A stretch of DNA of 32,339 nt, from positions 1-32,339 of the forward strand of contig CAZCVI010000081.1 in the NCBI GenBank assembly GCA_964502145.1. The letters run 5' to 3'. The notes under the pieces are model-generated. The model saw only the letters and a program-made list of their open reading frames with translations, had not been told where the DNA came from and ran no database searches. The DNA comes from CAZCVI01 sp964502145 (GTDB lineage Bacteria > Acidobacteriota > Aminicenantia > UBA2199). Shown piece by piece: positions 17,175-23,091 of the stretch (its first letter is position 1; each line of letters opens with the position of its first letter). The translations under genes and the position numbers were made by a program.

Positions 17175-17984
17175 TTAAATAACCTCCCCGAAGTGCGGTT
17201 TCAGTCTCCTAAAAATAATCACACCGGCCAGTAAAACAATCAGAGTGACTAGCCAGAAATAGACTGTTTCTTGTGGTTTGGCCCAGAAGGGAGTTTTGTA
17301 GACTAAACTATCTCTAAACCCGGTGATCAGGTAACAGGTTGGGTTTAATTTGGCAATCCATTGGTATTGTTTTGGGATTCGGTTTAGGTTCCAGATGATG
17401 GGGGTGAACCAGAATCCGAATTGGATGAAAATGTTTACGATATTGGCGACATCTTCTACAAAAATGCTGGTTGCAGAAGTAATCCATCCGAGACCTAAGA
17501 GAAGAATACACATGGACAGGGTGTAATAAAGAATTTGCAGGGAATGGAAGCCGAGGTGATAACCGTAAAAAGCACAAATAATCATACAGATGACGATTAA
17601 TACGAACAGAGTGAGCAAGCTGCTCAGAATTTTTGCCACGTGTAAAATGCTGAGGCTTAAGTCTCCTTTTCGCACCAGATAGGAGTGCTGGCGTACCACA
17701 TTGGTCAATGAAATAAAAGTTCCGGAAATAAATTGCCAGGGAATCATGCCAGAGATGAGGTAGATCACAAAAGGAATATCATTCCCAGGGTTGGTGCGCA
17801 AACCAAATGTAAACACAATCAAAAGAACGAGGATATAAGTGAGAGGATGGATAAAACCCCAAAGCACACCCAGATACGTGCTTTTGTATTGGGCTTCGAA
17901 GTCGCGTTTGGTCAGTTCATAGATGGCGTCCCTTTTTTCATAGATACTGTGGATGAATTTTTTTATATCAAGTAGGAATTTCAA
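17175..17984 (-). CDS. wzm: ABC transporter permease for polysaccharide export (Wzm-like)
   Basis: A 269-residue ABC-2 type permease with six hydrophobic helices, starting at YLGVLWGFIHPLTYILVLLIVFT (split by conserved Pro) and ending at FWLVTLIVLLAGVIIF. The N-terminal cytoplasmic stretch YELTKRDFEAQYKSTYLG is the hallmark interface of O-antigen/teichoic-acid permeases. The start codon is TTG (17984-17982) with GGGAG 8 bases upstream; no ATG occurs until the membrane region. It is the first gene of the glycan cluster, read away from the repeat-rich region 17985-19065. With the Wzt-like ATPase it would export the finished chain across the inner membrane. Confidence 0.92.
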   Translation of the reverse strand: MKFLLDIKKFIHSIYEKRDAIYELTKRDFEAQYKSTYLGVLWGFIHPLTYILVLLIVFTFGLRTNPGNDIPFVIYLISGMIPWQFISGTFISLTNVVRQHSYLVRKGDLSLSILHVAKILSSLLTLFVLIVICMIICAFYGYHLGFHSLQILYYTLSMCILLLGLGWITSATSIFVEDVANIVNIFIQFGFWFTPIIWNLNRIPKQYQWIAKLNPTCYLITGFRDSLVYKTPFWAKPQETVYFWLVTLIVLLAGVIIFRRLKPHFGEVI

Positions 17985-18180
17985 GTGGTTATCTCCCTGA
18001 TTCGTTCCCTTTGAGCAAGCTACCGCCCTTACCTCTGGAGGAGGTTACACCGGGCATACATGTATAAATAATGTCAATCGTTGTATTCACAGGCTCTTAT
18101 TTTTAGCAGGCCTTTAAAAGACTTAATTATGACACACTGGCGAAGTTTTTTCAAGAGTGGAGAAATACGTGGATTTACTA

Positions 18181-18340
18181 GCCAAGTTAATGGGAAGTAT
18201 GGGAGGTATGGGAATTATGGGAATGATGGGATAAACAAAAAAATTCCCATTCCTCCCATTCTTCCCATACTTCCCATAATTCTCATTCTTCCCATAATTC
18301 TCATTCTTCCCATAATTCTCATTCTTCCCATTAAGTTGGC
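18181..18340. repeat. 160-bp inverted repeat built of GGGAAT minisatellite units
   Basis: The outer arms GCCAAGTTAATGGGAAG (18181-18197) and CTTCCCATTAAGTTGGC (18324-18340) are reverse complements with one mismatch. The left arm continues with GGGAGGTATGGGAATTATGGG, and the right arm holds complementary CCCATAATTC units, including three perfect 18-bp copies of CTTCCCATAATTCTCATT (18270-18323). A spacer TAAACAAAAAAA separates the arms. The arms are of unequal length, so the hairpin is imperfect in its middle. It could form a cruciform or, in RNA, a long hairpin between the divergent wzm and radical-SAM units. Confidence 0.85.
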
Positions 18341-18677
18341 GGTGATTCCAGAAATAGGAGTAATTGTTCGAGCCAGAGGCGATGGTATTACGATCAGATC
18401 AGTTTTAATTAAAAAACCCCCACCAATTTCCCCAATCCGCACCAATTAAAGGACAAAATACCATCTCGCTTCAAAAAATCCCTGTATTTAGTGGGAAAAT
18501 CTCTTTTTTTTGTTCCGTCGCCGCTGGTTTGAACAGTGACAGGGAAAATATATTTAAACTGGCTGAAATAATAAGCGAAGCAGGTGAATTATTACTTTCC
18601 GACAGATGAATTTGTCTCTTGGTTGACGTCAAGTGTTCGTATGTAAGGGTGAAACGTGTCATTGCAAATGGAATTTT

Positions 18678-18866
18678 ATGTTTTTTTGCGGTAATATTGT
18701 ATTTTTCCGCCGTCCTATTGCTTTTTTCCCCGGATTTCTTGTCTTTTTCCGCGGTTTTGTTGTCTTTTTTCCTTGTTTTCTTGTCTATTTTCCCCGTTTT
18801 GTCCTCTTTTTTTTCCGTTCTGTTGTTGTTTTTCCTGGTTTCCTTGTCTTTATTCCTGGTTCGGTA
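18678..18866 (+). repeat. Nine degenerate 21-bp T-rich tandem repeats
   Basis: Nine consecutive units of exactly 21 bases begin at 18678 and repeat without any indel: each has a GT(C/A)T5-8 block, CC, G-rich centre and TTTTGTT-like end. Copies differ from each other at many sites but the period is strict, so selection or concerted change is likely. In the plus frame each unit reads as seven residues (pattern F-F-P-G-F-L-V), inside an open frame from 18633 to 18932. That frame has no ribosome site at its ATG, so the array is not called as a gene. Confidence 0.8.
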
Positions 18867-18902
18867 GGATTATTCCGATTTATTGTCATAGTCCAGCAAG
18901 TA

Positions 18903-18931
18903 GTGACATGCTGCCTTCTTATGACTATATA
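18903..18931 (+). promoter_or_regulatory. Candidate sigma-70 promoter P1 for the radical-SAM operon
   Basis: A -35 box GTGACA (18903-18908) and -10 box TATATA (18926-18931) are separated by 17 bases. Transcription would start near 18938 and give a leader of about 130 bases holding a hairpin with a T-run and a 16-codon ORF. Confidence 0.5.
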
Positions 18932-18944
18932 GTAATGCAATAAG

Positions 18945-18985
18945 TCTTAAAAATCAACTCATTTTTAAGAAAAATATTTTTTTTT
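18945..18985 (+). terminator. Terminator-like AT-rich hairpin in the radical-SAM leader
   Basis: TCTTAAAAAT (18945-18954) pairs perfectly with ATTTTTAAGA (18961-18970) across a 6-base loop. A T-run lies at 18977-18985, six bases beyond the stem. The 10-bp stem is almost all A-T, so termination would be weak. It stands between promoter P1 and the maturase gene, where it could act as an attenuator. Confidence 0.4.
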
Positions 18986-19005
18986 ATAAAACAATGGGAG
19001 GAAGA

Positions 19006-19056
19006 ATGGCTGCAAATATCCGTTTTTTCCTTGACTTTCAAATTTTTTTCCTGTAA
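19006..19056 (+). CDS. Leader ORF (16 aa) upstream of the radical-SAM maturase
   Basis: The ATG at 19006 has a textbook GGAGG four bases upstream, the best ribosome site near the maturase, which itself has none. The 16-codon frame encodes a Phe-rich hydrophobic peptide (FFLDFQIFFL at the end). It stops at 19056, nine bases before the maturase ATG. This geometry allows coupled re-initiation at the maturase. It may be a leader peptide only; the product has no recognised family. Confidence 0.4.
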   Translation: MAANIRFFLDFQIFFL

Positions 19057-19059
19057 AAT
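19031..19059 (+). promoter_or_regulatory. Candidate sigma-70 promoter P2, start site at the maturase ATG
   Basis: TTGACT (19031-19036), 17-base spacer, TAAAAT (19054-19059). The expected start site, about 19066, is the first base of the maturase ATG, so a transcript from P2 would be leaderless. P2 overlaps the leader ORF, so the P1 and P2 messages would be translated differently. Confidence 0.55.
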
Positions 19060-19065
19060 TTTTGT

Positions 19066-20418
19066 ATGTACGTAAATGAAACAGTAGAAAATAAAAGTGC
19101 TAACGTGAAGACATCCCTCTTCAATGAATACTTGGGTTGCATTGAAGGACGTTGGGTGCTCTATAATAATCTTTCCTGCGCCATGATTGATGTGAAAGAG
19201 GACTTGTATAACGCCATTTTAAATAACCAATTGACCGCATTATCCCCGCAATCGATCCTCACGTTGAAGCAGGCCAAGTTCCTGGTGGCAGAAAATCAGG
19301 ACGAAGTTCAAGAGATTCGGGATAAGAATAAATCAATCCAAGAAAATAATGAAGTCATCGGCCTCCAGATTCTGCCCAGCACCTTTTGTAATTTCGGATG
19401 TTCCTATTGTTTTGAACACAATATCAAGACACGGAATTCCATGTCCCAGGACGTGATGGACCATATTATTTCCTGGGTGCGCCACAAAGTTAAACCCACT
19501 TCCAAAGTGGTAAATGTGATGTGGTTTGGTGGCGAGCCATTGTTGGCAATGGAGCAGATCGTTTATTTATCAAAGTCATTTCTGGAAATCACCAGGGAGA
19601 GCCAATTGGTATACTACGCCTCGATTGTGACCAATGGGTATCTTTTAACTGAAAAAAACATTGATCTTCTGTTGGAAAGCAAGGTGAGTACGTGTACTGT
19701 CACGCTTGATGGGCCGGAAGCCATCCATGACCGTCGCAGGGTTCTGAAAAACGGGGGCGCTACTTGGCGAACGATTGTCAATAATATCAAACTGGCAATA
19801 AAAAAAGGGATTCACGTGACCATTCGGATAAACGTGGATAAATCCAATTGTGATTATCTCGACCCGTTATTAGACGCCCTGGCAGAAGAAAATATTCTCA
19901 ATGAGGTGGGGTACAATTTTGGGACTGTGACATATTTCGGTCAGGCTTGCTCCAGTATCGAAGATCAGGTGATCTCTACTGAAGAGATGAATAAACTCTT
20001 TGACCAAAAAAAAATCACAGACCTATTAAAAGGTTCCAAAACGTTCAAATCTCCTATTCACCCTGATTTCGTGGGGTGTTTAGCGAATTCGATTCATTCG
20101 TATGTCGTGGGTCCAAAAGGAGAACTTTATAAATGCACAAAGTCGATTGGGAGTCAGGATGAGAGTTGCGGCAATATTAACAACCCTGATGCGAAACATC
20201 CCAATTTTCTCAAATGGTTGAATTTGAATAATTTTCATTCCGAACTATGCAGTGGCTGTTCGCTTTTTCCAATTTGTCGTGGTACGGTTTGTGCCAATGA
20301 TGTTTTATCCGATCCAGGAAAAAATGGAAATTGCTCCCTGAAAAACAATAAATCTGAATATCACGATAGACTTGTCAAAATGTATCAGAATAAAATGTCC
20401 GGACAAATAAAAAAATAA
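19066..20418 (+). CDS. Radical SAM/SPASM peptide maturase
   Basis: A 450-residue enzyme. The N-terminal 95 residues contain VLYNNLSCAMIDV, a segment typical of peptide-modifying radical SAM enzymes. The radical SAM core starts at about 97; its CxxxCxxC site is CNFGCSYC (C108, C112, C115), which holds the SAM-binding 4Fe-4S cluster, and FGGEP is at 154-158. The C-terminal SPASM region carries C338, C357, C368, C395, C398, C404, C409 and C423 (CSGCSLFPICRGTVC), enough for two auxiliary clusters. Such enzymes cross-link or otherwise modify ribosomal peptides, often making thioether or C-C links at Cys or aromatic residues. The likely substrate is encoded 15 bases downstream. There is no ribosome site before the ATG and no nearby alternative, so translation may be leaderless or coupled to the leader ORF. 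The chemistry cannot be read from sequence. Confidence 0.93.
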   Translation: MYVNETVENKSANVKTSLFNEYLGCIEGRWVLYNNLSCAMIDVKEDLYNAILNNQLTALSPQSILTLKQAKFLVAENQDEVQEIRDKNKSIQENNEVIGLQILPSTFCNFGCSYCFEHNIKTRNSMSQDVMDHIISWVRHKVKPTSKVVNVMWFGGEPLLAMEQIVYLSKSFLEITRESQLVYYASIVTNGYLLTEKNIDLLLESKVSTCTVTLDGPEAIHDRRRVLKNGGATWRTIVNNIKLAIKKGIHVTIRINVDKSNCDYLDPLLDALAEENILNEVGYNFGTVTYFGQACSSIEDQVISTEEMNKLFDQKKITDLLKGSKTFKSPIHPDFVGCLANSIHSYVVGPKGELYKCTKSIGSQDESCGNINNPDAKHPNFLKWLNLNNFHSELCSGCSLFPICRGTVCANDVLSDPGKNGNCSLKNNKSEYHDRLVKMYQNKMSGQIKK

Positions 20419-20433
20419 AACAGGAGGATCGAC

Positions 20434-20562
20434 ATGGAAGAAATTAACTTTATTCTACCAGCCTTAGATGACTTGGTGCAGCTAAACAATGGATGTTGCT
20501 GTGAAGTTACTGTAGTGGGTCATGGCTATGCTTATGGAACAAAGCTTGTTGTAAGTGTTTAA
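20434..20562 (+). CDS. Candidate RiPP precursor peptide (42 aa, Cys-Cys-Cys)
   Basis: A short gene with a very strong ribosome site (AGGAGG, six bases before ATG), 15 bases after the maturase stop. The 42-residue product splits into an acidic, hydrophobic leader-like half (MEEINFILPALDDL at residues 1-14) and a small-residue-rich core after Gly20. The core has three consecutive cysteines (C21-C23), then a Val/Thr strand, then GHGYAYG (29-35) and a Val-rich tail. Cys next to Gly, plus His/Tyr flanked by Gly, are plausible targets of thioether or aromatic cross-linking. It has no signal peptide and matches no precursor family that I can name with confidence. Being the only small gene beside a radical SAM/SPASM enzyme, it is the obvious substrate. 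The leader cleavage site is not evident, although NNG-C resembles Gly-Cys junctions. Confidence 0.82.
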   Translation: MEEINFILPALDDLVQLNNGCCCEVTVVGHGYAYGTKLVVSV

Positions 20563-20633
20563 CAAGTTTAAAGAGTAATAAATTTAGAAAATCAAAACAA
20601 GAGGTACCTCTTCGTTTAAATTTGGAGATTAAC

Positions 20634-21710
20634 ATGAAACAATGCTCAAAACAAGGCATAATCTTAGTCATTGCTATCTGTTTATTTTTTTCCTGGAAAA
20701 CCCTGTTCGCAGGAACCGTGACGCCACAGGAGAAATATCAATTCACTGAGAAATTTAAAGTTGGAGTTGATGAAGCCATTGAGACGAAAGATCAACCCTA
20801 CCAGTTTTCTTATATTTCTAGTATTGATTGTGATAAAAATGGCAATATCTACGTTTTGGATTCTCAAGAAAGTCATGTACGGAAGTTTACTCCTCATGGT
20901 GAATTTATTGTGCAATTTTTTCAACGCGGTCAGGGGCCTAGTGATTTGGTGAACCCTTGCAACATTTGTATCAATCAATATTCCGACCATATGTTCATCC
21001 TGCAGGATTATGGTTTGTCCATGAAAGAATTTATGCTCAACGGCGGATATGTTAAATATAACGTCCTTCCGAAACAGTTTTTTGGCGACTTTTATTTCAT
21101 GAACAAAGACGAGTTCTTGTTCGTGAATACTGTCCCCAAAAAAGAGAAATTCAACAACTTCATGAGATTGAATGTCTCTCAAAAAAAAATTGTTCAGGAA
21201 TTTGCGCCCACGGAAATGTCTTATGTCTTTAACCAGATTCAACGTTTCGCCATTACCAGCAATTCGATCCTGTGGACGGCGAGGGGTAATGAAATGAAGT
21301 TATTTGCCTATGATCTTAAGACGGGTAAAAAGGTCCAAGAAATTCAAATCCCCGGAAATTTCAAAAAAAATACCACATCAGAAGCCGCTGGAATGGGAGA
21401 TTCGCAAGTAACTTATGTTATTTATTACAACGTCGCCCAGCCTTTTATCATCAATGATCAATTGCTTATCCTGATCGTCATTCAGGACTTCCAGAAAAAA
21501 AATGGGCGAATTGATCGATTTCCTATCAAGACTGAACGAATTATCTATCAAGTGAATGGTTCCAATTTTCAGAAATTGGGCGTGGTAAATGACAGTGAAG
21601 ATGCGTATTTAGGAACCGTGCATAAAAACCGGTTGATTCTCTTCTCCAACGAACCCTATGGACATTTTAGGGTATTTGAATTTAATAAAATCGGGAGCAA
21701 TGGTAAATAG
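20634..21710 (+). CDS. Secreted 6-bladed beta-propeller (NHL-like) protein 1
   Basis: A 358-residue protein with a Sec signal peptide: KQ-SKQG basic start, hydrophobic core IILVIAICLFFSW, and a likely cleavage after LFA (about residue 27). The mature part has repeated propeller-blade strands, such as SIDCDKNGNIYVLDSQESHV and IQ/VRKFTPHGEFIVQF, as in NHL-type 6-bladed propellers. The start at 20634 (GGAG, six-base gap) is preferred to an in-frame TTG at 20622. It lies 71 bases after the precursor gene and is followed by a paralogue. Secreted propellers of this type accompany radical-SAM peptide loci in other bacteria; here they may bind or process the matured peptide outside the cell, which is inference. 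Confidence 0.85.
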   Translation: MKQCSKQGIILVIAICLFFSWKTLFAGTVTPQEKYQFTEKFKVGVDEAIETKDQPYQFSYISSIDCDKNGNIYVLDSQESHVRKFTPHGEFIVQFFQRGQGPSDLVNPCNICINQYSDHMFILQDYGLSMKEFMLNGGYVKYNVLPKQFFGDFYFMNKDEFLFVNTVPKKEKFNNFMRLNVSQKKIVQEFAPTEMSYVFNQIQRFAITSNSILWTARGNEMKLFAYDLKTGKKVQEIQIPGNFKKNTTSEAAGMGDSQVTYVIYYNVAQPFIINDQLLILIVIQDFQKKNGRIDRFPIKTERIIYQVNGSNFQKLGVVNDSEDAYLGTVHKNRLILFSNEPYGHFRVFEFNKIGSNGK

Positions 21711-21758
21711 CAAATAAATTTCTCAGCTCCTATGCAAAATCCCCAAGGAGGGTTTAAC

Positions 21759-22871
21759 ATGAAACAATACTCAAAACAAGGCACAATAATAGTCATCGTT
21801 ATCTGTTTATTTTTTCCCTGGTATAACCTATTCGCAGGAACAGACACGCCACAGGAGAAATATCAATTCACGGAGAAATTTAAGGTTGGGGTTGAGGAAG
21901 CCAGTGAGACGAAAGATCAACCCTACCAGTTCTCTCTGATCAATAGTATTGAATGCGATAAGAATGGAAATTTTTATGTACTGGATTCCAAAGATAAGTG
22001 CGTGAAGAAGTTTGCGCCCAATGGGACCTTCATGGAACTTCTTATCCAAAGCGGAAAAGGTCCAAAAGAGGCATCAACACCTTCCAATCTGAGCATAAAT
22101 CAGTATACCGACCATATTTTTGTTCTCCAAGATCACGGTTTAACCATGAAAGAATTTGATATGAAAGGAAATGGTATCAAATATTTCGTGCTCCCCAAGC
22201 AATTTTACGGCAACTTTTATTTTGTGAACAAAGACGAGTTTGTCTACACCAATATGACCCCATATAAAGATGAATTTAATAATTTTATAAAATTGAACGT
22301 GCCTCAAAAAAAGATTGTTCAGGAATTTGCACTCATTGAAATGAATTCTGATTTGAATTATAAACAAAGGTTCGCCATTTCCGGCAACTCTACCCTGTGG
22401 ACGTCACGAGGACATGAAATGAAGCTGCTGGCTTTTGACTTAAAGTCAGGTAAACAAATCCAAGAAATTCCCATACCGGGAACCTTTAAAAAAAATATAG
22501 TAGTGGAATCAGTCACAGCGAACGGTATGCAAATGATCACACCAATTTTATACAACTTGGCCCAACCTTTTATCATCAACGATCAATTGTTCGCCCTGGT
22601 CATTATCCAGGAGTTCCAGACAAAAGACGGGAAGATTGATAGCTTTCCCATCACGTTTGAACGAATTATCTATCAGGTAAACGGCTCCAATTTCCAAAAA
22701 ATGGGTGTACTAAAAGACAGTGAAAATATTTTCCTGGGAACAGTGCATAAAAACCGCTTGATTCTCTTCTCCAATGAACCCTATGGACATTTTAGGGTAT
22801 TTGAATTTAATAAAATCGGTAGCAGCCACATAAAAAATATTGTAACTGTTCAGCCCATAGGCAATAGATGA
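21759..22871 (+). CDS. Secreted 6-bladed beta-propeller (NHL-like) protein 2, tail altered by a repeat
   Basis: A 370-residue paralogue of the preceding protein. Similarity runs from the signal peptide (MKQYSKQGTIIVIVICLFF) to the C-terminal FRVFEFNKIGS and is strongest at both ends. The middle blades have diverged, for example FSLINSIECDKNGNFYVLD. The ribosome site AAGGAGG is 8 bases before the ATG. The last residues, IVTVQPIGNR, are encoded by the 163-bp repeat that begins at 22842, whereas paralogue 1 ends shortly after IGSN. A repeat insertion therefore replaced the original stop. Role as for paralogue 1; different middle blades suggest a different ligand. Confidence 0.85.
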   Translation: MKQYSKQGTIIVIVICLFFPWYNLFAGTDTPQEKYQFTEKFKVGVEEASETKDQPYQFSLINSIECDKNGNFYVLDSKDKCVKKFAPNGTFMELLIQSGKGPKEASTPSNLSINQYTDHIFVLQDHGLTMKEFDMKGNGIKYFVLPKQFYGNFYFVNKDEFVYTNMTPYKDEFNNFIKLNVPQKKIVQEFALIEMNSDLNYKQRFAISGNSTLWTSRGHEMKLLAFDLKSGKQIQEIPIPGTFKKNIVVESVTANGMQMITPILYNLAQPFIINDQLFALVIIQEFQTKDGKIDSFPITFERIIYQVNGSNFQKMGVLKDSENIFLGTVHKNRLILFSNEPYGHFRVFEFNKIGSSHIKNIVTVQPIGNR

Positions 22872-23036
22872 AACAAAGAAAAAGATTTGCCCACGAATTA
22901 CTCGAATTATCACGAATTATCCACGAAAAAAGATTTTATTTATCTTTTAATTCGTGAAAATTCGTGAAATTCGTGGGGGTCTTTTCTTTAATCCAACCTG
23001 ATTATAGTTCCATAGCCTATAACCTGAACCGTTACA
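22842..23036 (+). repeat. MITE-like repeat copy 2 with palindromic core and outer inverted ends
   Basis: Bases 22842-23004 match copy 1 (15129-15290, opposite orientation) with 3 mismatches and 1 gap. The core palindrome is 22890-22977. The left end GTAACTGTTCAGCCCATAGGC recurs in diverged, inverted form at 23016-23036 (read on the minus strand, GTAACGGTTCAGGTTATAGGC), so the unit may have its own outer inverted repeats. It fills the gap between the convergent propeller 2 and aspS genes. The long palindrome could serve as a two-way terminator. Confidence 0.85.
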
Positions 23037-23047
23037 AGAAAAAAACC

Positions 23048-23082
23048 AATCTGGGTAATCATTTTAATCTGTGTAATCTGTG
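23048..23082. repeat. AATCTGTG short repeats
   Basis: Three copies of AATCTG(T/G)G start at 23048, 23066 and 23075, just past the end of aspS. The wording differs from the AATTCGTG family but the style (short direct repeats near a gene end) is the same. Only one such cluster occurs in the window. Confidence 0.6.
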
Positions 23083-23091
23083 GTCTTCTTT

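Larger units (their letters stand above)
17985..18902. other. Long divergent intergenic region, non-repeat parts
   Basis: Between the wzm start and the radical-SAM leader there is no convincing gene. It contains the 160-bp inverted repeat (18181-18340) and the 21-bp array (18678-18866), described separately. On the minus strand TTGACA occurs about 110 bases upstream of wzm (near 18070-18080) but without a well-spaced -10 box. At 18523-18540 GTCACTGTTCAAACC (read on the minus strand) is a weak match to the GTAACTGTTCAGCCC repeat end. The stretch 18341-18520 has short runs of C and A but nothing I recognise. Confidence 0.5.

Noticed and set aside
18523..18540. Fourth copy of the CTGTTCAGCCC end motif
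   Set aside because: Only a loose match without the adjoining AATTCGTG part; may be chance.
18633..18932. Plus-strand 99-codon open frame with Phe-rich heptads
   Set aside because: Openness follows from the stop-free 21-bp unit; no ribosome site at the ATG. Kept only as a finding.
15129..23004. Composite transposon
   Set aside because: The flanking repeats carry no transposase, and the enclosed wzm-wzt genes belong with the glycan cluster outside, so the segment does not look like imported cargo.
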